Made by a program: the position numbers and the translations under genes. Shown one piece after another: positions 12,043 through 24,420 of a stretch of DNA of 64,000 nucleotides. Position 1 is the first letter of the stretch, and the number at the start of each line of letters is the position of its first letter. The stretch is from Cunninghamia lanceolata (Eukaryota > Streptophyta > Pinopsida > Cupressales > Cupressaceae), in the NCBI GenBank assembly GCA_027924645.1, contig BSBN01001225.1, forward strand, positions 14,464,001 to 14,528,000. Reading direction: 5' to 3'. The notes beneath the pieces were generated by a model that saw nothing but the letters and a program-made list of their open reading frames with translations, searched no databases and was not told the origin of the DNA.

Positions 12043-13360
12043 TGTTAGATTCCCAAAATCATCTGTAGTATTTTTTCTACAAAGAGGATTGGTTCAAAAA
12101 TTTGAATCCAAAATGAGAGATCAAATTGCAATCAATACTTGCATTTGCATTAATTATTCACAAATGAATAATATATAGTTATAAATTTGCATTTGTCAAA
12201 AATATAAAAAGTGGAAAAGTAGAAAGCAGTTGCATCTTATGTGGTAAGATTGACAACTATTAAAATGAAAATACTTTCCTACTAACTCAATAAATAAGTT
12301 ATGCTAATGTGTAAATATAATTTTTACACCAATATATTACACCTTGTGGTGTGTGTGTGTGTGTGTGTGTGAGTCCTTTGTTTATCTCTTCACTATCTAG
12401 CCCTTACAAATTTTCTTGGACACTTTATAGGATTTTGAGCTCTTACTAAGTTGTTTATGTAGGGTTTTTAGTTTCTAATCAATTTTTATGCTTGTATAGC
12501 CCTTGTAGATGTAGACTTGACCATTTTCTTAAAGGTTTTTGTGGTTCAAAAAATGAAAAAAGGTAAATAATGGAATATAATGCAATATATCTCAATACCT
12601 TCACCTTCAATCATACCTTCACAATTGATAGAACGGAGTAGAGTGTAACCTAGCTCTACTAGCTTTGTTCTTTTGATATAATATGAATTGTGGACTGCTC
12701 ACAAAACCAACATAACCTAGGTAAGCCAATGACAATAATGAAGGAAAAATGATAATGATACTAATATGGAATTCAACAACATGTACTTGCATATGGATCA
12801 TGTGTTGTGATAATGATATGAGAAGCTCAATTTATAGGGAGTTGAGCGATAGGATGGATGGCTCAGATTAAGAGATGAAATGGATGGCTAAGATTACATG
12901 AGAAGATTATAGGTCATGGATAAGGATTTTCTAGAGCATTCTTTTATGTGAATGGTGGAGATTAAAAGATGTAATATGATAATGGATGGTTGAGATGAAA
13001 AGTGAATTTAATTTTGGATTAATTATTTAATAATTGTGGTAAGTGATAAGGATGAGCATGTGAGAGGGTAAATTAATTAAATAATAAAATTATTTAATTA
13101 ATTTATGGAGAGGAAGTTGTTAGAAAATGATAAATCAATTAAATAAAAAGATTTTATTAATTAATTTAAGAGGAAATGGTAAATTAAATAAATAAATAAA
13201 ATTTATTTATTTAATATGAAAAATGGATTATTGAAAAAAGGATAAATTAATTAAATAATAAAATTATTGAATTAATTTATAATACATGTTAGGATGAAAG
13301 ATGATGTTAGGATTATGTCGAAAATGATAGTGAACACATGGTCATTTTTTGGTGTCTACA
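12043..13360 (-). repeat. Isolated LTR, minus orientation
   Basis: On the minus strand it runs TGTAGACACC...GAATCTAACA (1,318 bp). It carries TATAAATTGA (12827-12836, minus), a GT microsatellite and AT-rich TTAATTAAATAA blocks like those of the block at 2009. A tRNA-type primer site adjoins its 3' end. A polypurine-like AAAGAGGGGAAAAA adjoins its 5' end (13361-13374, minus). No second copy was found. Confidence 0.65.
12349..12372 (+). repeat. (GT)n microsatellite
   Basis: About eleven uninterrupted GT dinucleotides inside the isolated LTR. Confidence 0.95.
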
Positions 13361-14044
13361 TTTTTCCCCTCTTTGATATGACGTCCCATCAAGGTAGCGT
13401 CATGTCAAAGAATATGCCCCAGTTAGTGATGAAAAAGGGAATAATGGATAATGGATTCCCCCTCAAGAGTTTAGTCAAAAATAAAAAATTTGAGGTAAAA
13501 TCTCGAAGGAAGGGTGGAGTGAAAATGGGATACGGGGATGGCAAAAGGTGGATAGGATGAAAAAGAAGCAAAAATAGAGGTTTAAGGGTGAAAAGAGGAG
13601 GCCAAGGAGGAAAATTAGGGTTTGGGGGCCTACAAATAGTGGCAAGGGGGCCCATTTCTCCTCATTTGAACCATAAGCTTAGAAGTTTAAGAGAGAAAAG
13701 AGAGAAAACTATGGCGAACATGATGGCTATCCCTCGACATAAGAATCACGACAATAGAGTTAAGAGATTCCAGAGACCTACAAGAGATGTCACATCGATA
13801 TGTGACTAATCCTAGGGTCATTCGAGTAGGTTGGGGGGTGGGTTAGGTGTCATATATATGCTAGGAAAAGGGTAAAAAAGCACATGCGTGGCTTTATGAA
13901 AGTGTGCATATGTCATTGGGTGGCGCACCTATGTGGCAAATTAGTACACCCTGCGAAATCCATGCCAGTGAGAAAAAATGTTCTCGTGTGGTCATTTTTA
14001 GCACCTATGGGAAAAAGAGACATGCCTGTGTGGAGCAATACACT
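13361..14044. other. Left half of the older host block split by element B
   Basis: It starts with the polypurine-like TTTTTCCCCTCTTT. It includes purine-rich DNA with ATTAGGGTTTGGGGGCC (about 13614) and then GAGAGAAAAGAGAGAAAA before an ATG at 13711 that opens only a 32-codon frame. From about 13885 to the B boundary it has a degenerate repeat (TATGAAAGTGTGC, GCACCTATG.G). This resembles the 39-bp repeats at 50140-50278 on the far side of B, so both are probably one block. No gene is supported. Confidence 0.45.
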
Positions 14045-15294
14045 TGTAAAGGGTAAAATTTGGATGATTTGGTTTTTGGTAGTTTTGTGTGTGTATCCTC
14101 CTTTCACCCTTACATTCAAGGACCTTGGGTCAAGTGGCAATACACTATCAAACCCTTGGTCACTGAGAGATGTAGGGAAACTTGGATTTATGTGATTTGA
14201 TTGCCAACTATACTCACTTATGCTCAATTATACATCAAAACCCTAATTATGCAAATATGAGAGCAAACAGACAAATATCAGAAAATGTTGCTACAGAAAG
14301 ATGTAAAATAATAGACAAATGTGTACCTGTTTTCAAAGTTTGGGAAGTGCAACAGTCGAGGACTAATGAGCGGGCACCCTAGTCCAGTGTCCTAATTTTT
14401 GTCAGGATCTGGAAACTTGATCTGCAACCTATTCTTGTTGTCTCAGAGATTTCTCCATTACAGAATCTGGAGGACTAATGGGCGGGTGCTCAAGTCTAAT
14501 GCCCTATTTTCAACTTTGATCTGTGAATCTGACACTCTGCAACACTCTCCTATAACTCCACTTTTCCTGCTTCTTCAACATGTAACCTGCAATCACAGAA
14601 AAATGTGGAGGGGGTTGTGGTGTTTAGAGTCTTGCCTTAGTCAAGCGCCGGAGAGACGTGCAAGTCTTCCAAACACTATTGTTAAATAGAGAGTGTGTTC
14701 CCTTATGAGGCAGAGGAAAAAACTAAATGATAAATGCTCAAAACACAAATGATATCACCTTGTAGTGAAGATCTCATGGAAGGAAGAAGCTCTTCATGCC
14801 ATGAGGAGATGGATGCTCAAATCTACAAATACAAACACATAAACAATACCATATCTACTCTAACACACAATGAATGCCTTGAATCACCTTCAAAAAATCT
14901 TGAGAATCACAATTGTAGCCAATATCCATCTAGTTTACAAATGAATGCCTAAACATGTTTGTATATGCAACTACAAACACTCTCACCAAGAATTTCGTAA
15001 TTCAAACTTACCGTGTCGGCATAGGACCTAAGTAACAATCACAAGCCGACACTTAAAATTTGGGACTGACCCAAAATAGGGCAGGACTAGGGCACGGGCA
15101 CCCAAGTCCTCCCTCCCTATTTTGGTCAGGGTTAGGTTCAAGGGATCCCCCTATGTCCCATTTTTCATGAAACTTAGGGTTCATTTCATCGGGATGTCAA
15201 AATATGATGCAAGATGTCTTAAATGTAGATAAAAGACCTGAGAGCTAAACCTTATGAGGGAAAATCCCCTAAGTGGATATTTTTTGATGTTACA
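14045..15294 (-). repeat. Element B 3' LTR
   Basis: On the minus strand TGTAACATC...CCTTTACA, 1,250 bp. It matches the split 5' LTR (1,248 bp in all). It contains an intron-like segment at 14587-14758. Confidence 0.88.
14587..14758 (-). other. Intron-like segment in element B LTR
   Basis: On the minus strand the segment begins AAG|GTGATATC and ends GATTGCAG|GTTACA (172 nt). Element C keeps the same donor and acceptor (AAG|GTGAAATC ... GATTGCAG|GTTACAG, 56992-57166). In A the LTR reads ACAAG then TTTATGATTGCAGGTTACAGG, so the donor and most of the segment are gone while the acceptor remains. A leader intron is plausible but unproven. Confidence 0.4.
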
Positions 15295-15310
15295 TTTAGC
15301 CCCCACTTTA
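15295..15310 (-). other. Element B polypurine tract
   Basis: The minus strand reads TAAAGTGGGGGCTAAA directly before the 3' LTR start TGTAACATC. Confidence 0.75.
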
Positions 15311-17332
15311 ATGTATGTATAAACGTGAGGCCAATAGATGCATTAAAGTACAGTCAATAAACATAGTAAATACACCAAGCACGGAGAAGACACATCAAAC
15401 ACATTGAAGACAATGACAGGCACGCAAAACACAAAGAAGACAGTTACAGTCACGCAAAACATAGAGGAAACATCAGATGCATAAAAGATAGTTAATGCAT
15501 GGAAGACAGGAATGATTTATTTTCTTTTCTTTTTCTCATATATATGAAATGTAGATACAAGTACAAGGAAAGTAAACACACCTCCCATAATGTAGGAAGC
15601 ACTCATCGCGCTGGTCTTTAGACTGCATACATGGGGCAACACACATGTAAGACACACCAAATCTCCCAAAATGCAGGAAGCACTCATCGTGCTAGTATTT
15701 AGAATGCATATGGGGCAACAAACATGCCAAACAAAGCAAGCACACCAAACACACACACTTTGAAGACACAGAGAAAACATGGCAAACAAGTGATGGAGTG
15801 TTCCTATTTCTAGGCTCATTACCATCTCAGGCACATTACAGGCACACATTGACGATTGGGCTTCGCCACAACAATCACTGAAGACATGCTTAAGGGTTGA
15901 GTTAGTCACAGAACTGCTCCCCACCTCCTAATGAGGACTTTTTGAAAATGACAGGATGGGCACTCTCTACAAGAGATACACCACCCCTGCCTTCGTAGAG
16001 GGCTTAAGATGATTGATTGATTGATTGATTGCAAACAAACTCAGAGTGCAAGAAGTAGTCATCGCACTAGTCTTTAAACTACACCTGAGGACAAGCACAT
16101 TGCTAACATCTACAACAGACAACTTACCTTATATATGCCCCCACCTTAAGGTGGTTAATATCAGGTATCGATATCAAGCATGTTAAGGTAGGAAGAAAGC
16201 ACACAAGGGAACACAAACCTTCGCAAAGCCCATGCCCCCCAGAGGTGACATGTACTTTACGACCGTCAAATGTTCCCACAAACACATCCCTGCAAGAAAC
16301 ATGTTAGTGTCTACATAATCATGATAAACAACAACATCAATGCATATCATCAGTCACACAAAGAGCCAAGGTTATACTATGAATTTGGAGATCGAGGATA
16401 ACCATGGGGCTATATCTCGAAAATCTTAGAACCGAGTATCACCAGGGCGAGATTCAAAGACAAACAAATTACATGGAGCAGTAGTATTGTTATGTTTTGT
16501 AAGTGAGATAAAAACATCATCAAATCACTACGTAGAAAGCATAGAGTGCTTCTACTATCCAAGCGTTGGATAAGATATACAACCCCATCGTCATATTAGG
16601 AACTAAGTTCAATTTTTTTATTTCTCGCCAAAGGGACACTAGGTCCGCATCAGTATAAATGTTTTTCGTCATCTGCCCGCTAGATAGAAACACTAGAGGA
16701 AGGGAAACAATAAATAACAAAGGAGCAACAAGTGTCTTAGGGACAGTCACGTAAGAGGGTGCCCCCAATTCACCAACTGCAACACTATGTCTGTAAGACA
16801 CAACACACAACAATGAAATCAGAGAGAGAGGCAATATAGAAGAATGATGATACAAATAGAAAAAGGTCACAATAGAGGTGGTCTCCTGGTATCCCGGACC
16901 TTACAAGAGAATCAAGGGTCATCCCAAGAGGCCTAAACAACAGATAACACATCACGGGGGAAGCACATCACGAGAGAGATAAAGGGTTAGAAATACTTAC
17001 ATGTAGGTCTCATTGTATCATATTTTTGAAGTTGCGAACCTCTTGGAGAGGTACTCGATCATGTTGAGTGCAAAGTTTGAGTGGTTCTTACGAAAGTCTT
17101 GTTTATTATCATATGATGCTTGTTTCTCAAATCCTTGTGTAAATGAGAATTTTTGTTGCTTATGAGCAGGAGAACCACAATTATCTCTAACTGTTGATAG
17201 TTGTCTTACTCTTTTTTAATTTTTAGCTAGTTTTCATTGTTGATGTCATCTAAAATAGTGACAAGAGTCATCTTGTACCATCTCACTTGTCTGTATCAGT
17301 TGTTCTACTTGTTTTTCTGATGCATTGTGGTT
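15311..17332 (-). other. Element B non-coding 3' tail
   Basis: Homologous to the tail of element A: three ~45-bp units (near 15590, 15665, 16045), a (GATT)n run at about 16012-16031 and the GGTATCC.GGAC...GAGAATCA segment near 16880. An open frame of 135 codons (15517-15924, minus) aligns with the one in A (10121-10528) over LKHVF.DCC and CACNVPEMV. No polymerase domain is present. Confidence 0.6.
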
Positions 17333-19310
17333 ATCTCCCAGTCCTATATAATATAACGGAGGAGGAACCTCAGCATAAATCCCATTTCTTCATGGACAAG
17401 GTGGGTTATCTAACTTTTCTTTATCCACTTCAATCATACCCACGATGTTATCATATTCCAAGTAATCATCATCAGCTACTTTCACTAAACCATGTTCCAA
17501 CATATTGTTATCAGTATGCTTAGGGAAGGGATTCGTGAAGATTTTTAAATTCTGATTCGGCAGGGCAACTGACTTGTTTCCATTATCATTCACACCTGAT
17601 ACCTATATAACATTCGAATCAATGAGGTCTTGTATTTCATGTTTAAGATGCATACATCGCTTAATATCATGTCCTTGTGTTCAATGAAAATGACAAAAGG
17701 CATTAGCATCACAATAAGGTCCTTGTGTTCTACTAGGATCGACAGGCTTAATCAGGGGAAGCTTCAGAATGTTATTACTCATGGCTTGATTCATGATAGA
17801 ATGATAAGACTCAGATATCAGAGTAAACTTTCTTGGTTGATATGATGTCTTCTTTGGATTAGTGATAGCAGAGACATTAGAAAAGTTATTTGTATTCGGT
17901 CCATTAATCTTGATGAAACTTCTATTATTATTATTCTTCTTAAAGTTGGTTTGTGATGATCCACCCATGGATTGACCAACTTGAGCCAATGAGTTTTGGT
18001 TTTCATATTGACTAGATGAAAGTTGATAAGCACGAAGGGCAGTGCATAAATGTTGAAAGGAGTTATACTTCATCAAGAGGATCTTAGCACTAATATTAGG
18101 CTGTAGATTAGTGATAAGCATCTTCTGAACATCCTCATCTTTCATCTGATATTGAATTTGTGTATATAAAGCTTGATACTGACTAATGAATTCAGTTAAC
18201 TTCTCTTTTGGACCTTGCTTGCAATGAACTAAGTTAATCAAAGAGACTTGAGGTCCAATGTTTGTTTGAAAATGTTGTAAAAATTGATTAATCAATTGTG
18301 AAAATGAGTGTATTGAATTTGGAGGCAAAGAGCAAAACCATTCTAAAGCAGTATCTTTGAGAGATCACAGGAAAAGTTTTGCCAACAAGTCCTCTTTAAA
18401 ATAAAAATCACTACACATAGTTGTGAATGCTACCACATGAGTATTAGGATCACCTTTTCCACCATATTTTTCAAAGTGAGGAATATCAAACCTCTCGGGC
18501 ATAGGAGTTCTCAAGATTTCATAGGAAAGGGGATTATGGGCATGATATGTTGGTATATTAGGTTGCAAAGAATTTGTCAAATTTGTTATCTTTTGTTGTA
18601 AAGCAGTCATGCCCTGTAAAAGTTGGTTTAGGATGGCATCATTGGGAGATGTGATTTGCTACGAGGAATTGGAACCAAAGTGAGGAGGTGATTGACCCTG
18701 AGATGTGATAGGTGGAGGCTGTGAATAGGTCAATAGTGGTTGGACATAATGGTAAGTGGAAGGTGGTTGGGAACAGCTATATGTAATCAGAGGTTGAGAA
18801 TAAGTGGGATGAAGAGGTGGTTGAGAGAAATTATTCATACAAGAGGTCCCCTTATAAACCAAATTCTTATAATTAAATCCCACTGCTTTGTAATTAGTGC
18901 CATTAGATACTCCAATACTAGTGGTAGCATTTCTACAAGTGTTTGCATCAGTTGTTAAGATCGTTGATGTAAATGTAGATATTCCCGTAGTTGGTATAGG
19001 TACCGATACTTGAGTATGAGATGGTGATAAAGTGTTATTTATCACTTGTGCACATTCGGTCACTGGCATAATGTTGGTTTGTACAATATGTGCTAAACCA
19101 TGGATTGCATTAACACCATCTTGTCCTTCTTTTATCAATTCTCTTATGTTATGAATTGCAGGAATAGCTTCTTCAGCTATCCTCTCATTTTCCATAAATG
19201 ATTGAAAATCAACTAGCTCTTTATCAAGTTTTTCTATTTGCTCATAAAATACATATCATGTTGCCTCAATAGTATCATCAACGTCATGGAAAGTTTGCTC
19301 TTTCATTGTA
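17333..19310 (-). pseudogene. Element B gag polyprotein (decayed)
   Basis: Gag is the structural protein that forms the virus-like particle. Frames at 18659-19195, 18365-18610, 17681-18328 and 17390-17593 run in this order on the minus strand. The N-terminal part (EEAIP, KEGQDGVNAI) is followed by a Q/P/Y-rich linker. The capsid-like domain has YGGKGDPNTHVVAF, a LAKLFL helix and HCKQGPKEKLTEFI. A basic N/S-rich region then leads to a zinc knuckle (CHFH..QGHD...C, near 17660-17690) and to IYAEVPPP near 17360. Several in-frame stops break it, including one inside the knuckle. Element C encodes the same protein. The start is uncertain because homology to C continues upstream of the first Met. 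Confidence 0.8.
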
Positions 19311-19539
19311 CTTGTGATAGGTGTAATATCGTGTAGCACTTATGTCTTTCCTTTTGTAAAGAATGTATTAAATGTACCCACTTCTTCAAGAGCACTATAT
19401 CCCATGTGTCTTATGCTTTGTCTTAAAGGAATATTTCTCTTAGGGCAGAGAGTTATGAGACTCATGCAACAATATGCACAAACTTTAGGCACAAGATATG
19501 TTTAAATGCTTGTTTTTTGTACTTTTTCAATGCGAATAT

Positions 19540-20185
19540 ATGAAAGGAAAGGTGTTGTAAAGATTTTGATCAGGGAAAGTAGATAATATGTCTGATATCA
19601 GTCTAATACAGCAGTAATATCCATCACAACACACTCTTGATGCAAATCTAAGATGATGACTAGTCCAAATCTAGTGAAAATACACTAAAATATGTGATTT
19701 TTTCACCAAATCTCAAAGCAAAAGAGCATGAAAAAAGGTGTTGTGAGGAAAATGATGATGGATAGAAAATTATATCAGTAATTAAAGCCACCTAATGCCA
19801 AAAAATCTATCACAACACGCTTATAGTGCCACTCAAGATCAAACCCTAGTGAAAATATAGCAAAAATATGCAATTTTTCACAATTTTTCAATTCCAAGAC
19901 CTAGCAAAAGGGGTGTTGTAAAGAATTTTATGAAGTGCATAAAATAATAGCAATAATATCAGTCACCCACAATCATAAAATCTTTTACAACATGCTTGGC
20001 GTGCAATCTAGGTCAAACCCTAGGGCAAATATAGCAAAAATGTGCAATTTTTTACCAAATTTTTGATACAACAGCCCAATAAAAAGGTGTTGTGAAGATT
20101 TTTAGGATGGGAAACTGATAATAACTATGATAATATCCAATTAGTGTAAAAAATTCTTCACAACACGCCTATAGTGCAAATCTAG
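19540..20185 (-). repeat. Element B internal tandem array, ~175-bp units
   Basis: GGTGTTGTRA(A/G) occurs at about 19550, 19737, 19912 and 20084. Each is preceded or followed by the inverted CA(T/C)CACAACACGC or TTTACAACATGC. This is the reverse-complement counterpart of the A array and has the same position between primer region and coding sequence. Confidence 0.7.
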
Positions 20186-20876
20186 AGAGTCGATAAGGCC
20201 AAATCTAGTGAAAATCAAGGTTTTTCAAGCCCTAGGTTTGAGATCTTGATACAAAATGTTATATGAATGTCTTGCAGTATGATTTATGATGAAACTTAAT
20301 CACACTTAGATCTTAAAATGAGTTTCAAACCCTACCATGCAAAATGCAAGTGCAAATCTAAAGAAAAATTAATGAAAATGCTAGTTTTTGTTGAAATTTT
20401 CTATGTAAAAATGCAAATTTTTTGAAATCTAAATGTGAATTTACACTAAAATGCAACACTACAGCCAAATGCAAATTTTAATGAGTGTCTAAGATTAGTA
20501 GGAAAATTTAAATTAATATTTTACCTACAAACCCTAGTTTTTGAAATTACTAGGTTATATGCAAAATTCAAAATTTTCAACAAAACCCTAGCAATTTTAT
20601 GATGAAAATGTAATGCAAGCTATTGAATTTTTGTAATTTCTGGTAATTTAGCTCAGATCTAATGCAAAAATCATAAATTTGATGAAATTCAAATTAATTA
20701 ATGCAACATGCAAACCCTACTATGCAATTTTTTCAATTTTTTTAAATTTTACATTTTTTTGTAATTTTTCCAATGCAATAAGATGAATGATGATATGAAG
20801 GAATAAAATTAATGCAAATCTAAAGCAAAAAAATCAGCAAGGTGAAAACAAGTACAACAACATGGGTTCACCAAAA
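20186..20876 (-). other. Element B 5' leader and primer region
   Basis: Non-coding AT-rich leader. The last bases on the plus strand (CATGGGTTCACCAAAA, 20861-20876) are the reverse complement of TTTTGGTGAACCCATG, the primer-binding region shared with A. It corresponds to the A leader at 6581-7270. Confidence 0.65.
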
Positions 20877-21992
20877 TGTAAAGGGTAAAATTTGGATGAT
20901 TTCATTTTTGGTAGTTTGTGTGTGTATCCTCCTTTCACCCTTACATTCAAGGACCTTGGATCGAGTGGCAATGCACTATCAAACCCTTGGTCACTAAGAG
21001 ATGTAGGGAAACTTGGATTTATGTGATTTGATTGCCAACTATACTCTCTTATGCTCAATTATAAATCAAAACCCTAATTATGCAAATACGGGAGAAAATG
21101 GATGAATATCAGAGAATGCTACTATAGAAAGATGTAAAATAACAGACAAATGTGTACCCGTTTCCAAAGTTTAGGAAGCATAACAGTCAAGGACTAATAA
21201 GTGGGTGCCCTAGACTAGTGCCCTAATTTTTGTCAGGATCTGGAAACTTGATTTGCAACCTATTCCTGTTGTCTCAGAGATTTCTCCGTTGCGAAATCTA
21301 AAGGACTAATGAGTGGGCACCCGAGTCCAAGGCCCTATTTTCAACTCTGATCTGTAAATCTAACACTCTGCAACACTCTCCTACAACTCCACTTTTCTTA
21401 CTTCTTCAACCTGTAACCTACAATCATGAAAAAATGGGGAGGGGGTTGTGGTGTTTAGAGGCTTGCCCCAGTCAAGCCTCAGAGAGACATTCAATTCTTC
21501 CGAACACCATTGTCAGATAGAGAGTGTGTGCCTTTGTGAGGCAGAGGCAAAACCAAATGATAAATGCTCAAAACACAAATGATGTCACCTTGTACTGAAT
21601 ATCTCATGGAAGGAAGAAGCTCTTCATGCCATGAGGGGATGTATGCTCAAATCTACAAATACAAACACATAAACAACACCATATCTTCTCTAACACACAA
21701 TGAATGCCTTGAATCACCTTCACAAAAGCTTGAGAATCACAATTGTATCCAATGTCCATCTAGTTTACAAATGAATGCCTAAACATGTTTATATATGCAA
21801 CTACAAACACTTCTGCCAAGAATTTTGTAATTCAAAGTTAGTGTGTCGGCATAGGACCTAAGTAACGGTCACAAGCCGACACTTGAAATTTGGGACTGAC
21901 CCAAAATAGGACAGGACTAGGGTGCGAGCACCCAAGTCCTCCCACCCTATTTTGGCCAGGGTTAGGTTCAAGGGATCCCCCTAGGTCCCATT
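20877..21992 (-). repeat. Element B 5' LTR, part 1 (split by E)
   Basis: It starts TGTAAAGGGTAAAATTTGG on the plus strand, as at 14045, and continues to GGTCCCATT, where copia E begins. The remaining 132 bp are at 49995-50126. Confidence 0.88.
21988..21992. other. Target-site duplication of copia E (left)
   Basis: CCATT here and CCATT at 49990-49994 flank E exactly. The uninterrupted B 3' LTR has CCATT once at the same place (GTCCCATTTTTCATGAAAC). Confidence 0.9.
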
Positions 21993-23043
21993 TGTTGGGA
22001 ATTAAGGTGTCGCAACCTTGGTAATTCTTTGCATTTGTAATGTTTGTATTTATTATTAATTACCTATGTTGTAAATAATTGGAAATTCCACTTTGTCATA
22101 TTGTGGGATGTGGCACGGTGATGTGTCAATCCTACATGGATTATGACAACTTGTTATTTTGTCCTCACATGAGGAGATAGGCATCCCACTTAGTGGTAGG
22201 AATATTCTGCCATGTGTCGGCATCTTCTATGTTGTGTAAGGAATGTTTGACCGAAACGGTTATGACGGATTCCTATGACGAATCTATGACATGTAAGAGT
22301 CGAGAATAGAAGGTTGTAAGACAGGTAATGACATGTGTCATGTAGCATCTTTGAATGAGGCATATTTGGGGGCCCCAAGGTGGAATATGATGTGTTGTAA
22401 GAGAATATGCTATTTATAGCATGTGTATGATAGATTCTCTTACAGCTGTAAGTTGTAACTGCTATGACAGATTCTATGATGGTCATAAGTGTCGTAAGAG
22501 CATCTGTCATAGCCCATTTTAGAAATAGGTGACCTCTTTGGGATGGGAGCTATGGACAAGTGTCAGATACATTCTACAATGTTGACAAAGTGTCCCTAGG
22601 TATGGTTTTTGGTCCAAGATGCCATATTGGATGCCCATTCCAAGAAAGGTCCAAAATTGCCTTGTATGTTCTATTTAAATAGGTGCTTGGAGATGGAGTT
22701 TGTATCACAGGTTTACAGGTACTGTTATGCTACTGGATTGACTCCAGACACAAGTGTCAAAGACCATTGAAGCTTGCATTGCAAGTGTATTGTAAACATT
22801 CTTTCAGATTTGTTAATACATTGTGCAGGTTTCTGAGTGGGGTTTTTCACTTGATAAGGGTTTTCCCCACCATAAATCTCTGTCTCTCTTCTTCTGTCTT
22901 CTTTTTGGATCTTGTGTTTTAATGCTATATCTCATGTTAATGGTTTAACATCACTGTAATAGTTAGGATAAAGTTGAATTTGCATAGCCCTCTCCTCAAT
23001 AGATTAGTGTAGGAATCGTTTTCGCACACCTAGCTTCCTTTCA
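21993..23043 (+). repeat. Element E 5' LTR
   Basis: 1,051 bp, closely matching 48937-49989 (1,053 bp). It contains a TATA-like TATTTAAAT (22672-22680). Upstream of that is an inverted repeat, GTAAGAGAAT...ATTCTCTTAC (about 22397-22444), whose loop includes GCTATTTATAGC. Confidence 0.95.
22672..22680 (+). promoter_or_regulatory. TATA-like box of element E 5' LTR
   Basis: TATTTAAAT in TTCTATTTAAATAGGTGC, about 370 bp before the LTR end; the 3' LTR has TATTTAAAC at 49616. Confidence 0.5.
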
Positions 23044-23045
23044 GT

Positions 23046-23057
23046 TGGTATCAGAGC
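23046..23057 (+). other. Element E primer binding site
   Basis: TGGTATCAGAGC, two bases after the LTR end, is the standard plant copia primer site complementary to the initiator-methionine tRNA 3' end. Confidence 0.9.
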
Positions 23058-23160
23058 TTGATCACCTTTGGTCCTAGTTGTAGGGTAGGGGTTTTTTGAG
23101 CTAATCTTAGGTTGAGTGGGAGTCTATGCAGAGCATTCTGTATATTATTGTAGTAAGGAG

Positions 23161-23985
23161 ATGGCAAGCACATCAGGAAGGTTTGAAGTAGAGAAGTTCA
23201 ACGACAGTAATTTCAAGTTGTGGAAGCTCAAGATGGAAGACATGTTAGTTGACCGAGACCTTTGGGAAAGTGTGAATGGAACTAAACCAGCTACAATGAC
23301 TTAAGATGAGTGGGATAGATCAAGGATCGGAAGGCTAAGGTCTCATAAGACTTAGTCTTGCCGATTCTATGTTGTTAAATGTCCATGAGGAGGCTACTGC
23401 AAAACTCCTTTGGAAGAAGTTGGGGGATGTGTATTAAGCCAAATCCCTTGTCAATAAACTTTTCCTGAGAAAGAAGTATTCTCTTCGAATGGAGGACGAA
23501 GGATCCGTGGTTGAGCATATGAATGCCTTTAACATGTTGGTTGCACAATTGACATCTATCGGTGTAAAGATGGAGGAGGAGGATTGGTGTATGACCCTGC
23601 TTTGTTCTCTGCCGGATTCATGGGATCATCTTGTCATGGCAATCGGAAGCACCACATCCACATTCAAAATGGAAGAGGTGGTTTCTTCACTGTTATCTGA
23701 AGAGATGTGGAGAAAGTCTTCTGAGGTAGCTAAAGAAGCCCTTGTAGTTCATGGAAGACCCAAGGAGAAAGGGAAGAAGAAGGACAAGAAATTTGAGAAG
23801 GGTAGATCCAAATCTTGTGGGAGATCCAAATCTCTTGGAAAGTCCAAGGCTCTTTGTTGGAACTGTGGCAAGACCAGGCATTTCTGAAAGGAATGCAAAG
23901 AGGAGAAGAAGAAAAGGAAGAAAGCTCCTGATTCAGATTCTGACAAATCACAAGATGACGGTGATGCATTCATCGCAGCCCTGAC
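23161..23985 (+). pseudogene. Element E gag with zinc knuckle
   Basis: The frame opens at ATG 23161 (MASTSGRFEVEKFNDSNF...), the common start of Tork-type copia gag, with a W-rich LWKLKMEDML helix. It continues through LRKKYSLRMEDEGS, LPDSWDHLVMAI and a lysine-rich tract to a CCHC knuckle, CWNCGKTRH...KEC (about 23854-23895). Stops at 23302, near 23434 and inside the knuckle (23886) all look like CAA-to-TAA or CGA-to-TGA changes. There is also a frame disturbance around 23325-23350. Gag would package the RNA in particles. Confidence 0.85.
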
Positions 23986-24420
23986 AACCCACGTATCTAA
24001 TGATTTGTGGCTAATCGACTCTGGTGCATCATTCCACATGACCTCGTATCGAGACTGGCTCACTAAGTATGAGGAGTTTGATGGAGGAAAGGTGTATATG
24101 GGTGATGACTCTCATCTGAAGATCGTTGGTCATGGAAGAGTCTCTATCTGATTCCCTGATGGTCGAGTGAAGGGGATCTCTGGGGTTATGCACATCCCAG
24201 GCTTAGCACGAAACCTTCTTTCTGTAAGTAGTTTGAATGATATAGGTGTGCAGGTTGTCTTTTTGAAAGAAGGATACAAGATGACTAGAGGATCTATGGT
24301 GCTTGCTAAGGGTACTCGGAGAGGTACTTTGTTTCAGCTGAAGGCATGCATTTCACAATGCAATAGTTCTTCTAACTCAAGGAAGAGGGTAGAAGTCACT
24401 TCATCCCCACCATCTAAATG
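23986..24420 (+). pseudogene. Element E aspartic protease
   Basis: LWLIDSGASFHMTS (about 24007-24048) holds the catalytic D-S-G, followed by VYMGDDSHLKIVGHGRV and the GVMHIPGLARNLLSVSSL segment typical of copia proteases just before integrase. A stop at about 24149 and one at 24419-24421 fit CGA-to-TGA change. Confidence 0.88.

Noticed and set aside
13389..13655. 88-codon frames on both strands at 13294-13655
   Set aside because: Low-complexity purine-rich DNA gives open frames on both strands; no domain and no homologue elsewhere in the window.
13711..13809. Possible host gene start (purine-rich leader then ATGGCGAACATG)
   Set aside because: The frame ends after about 32 codons and no exon-like continuation is visible before element B.
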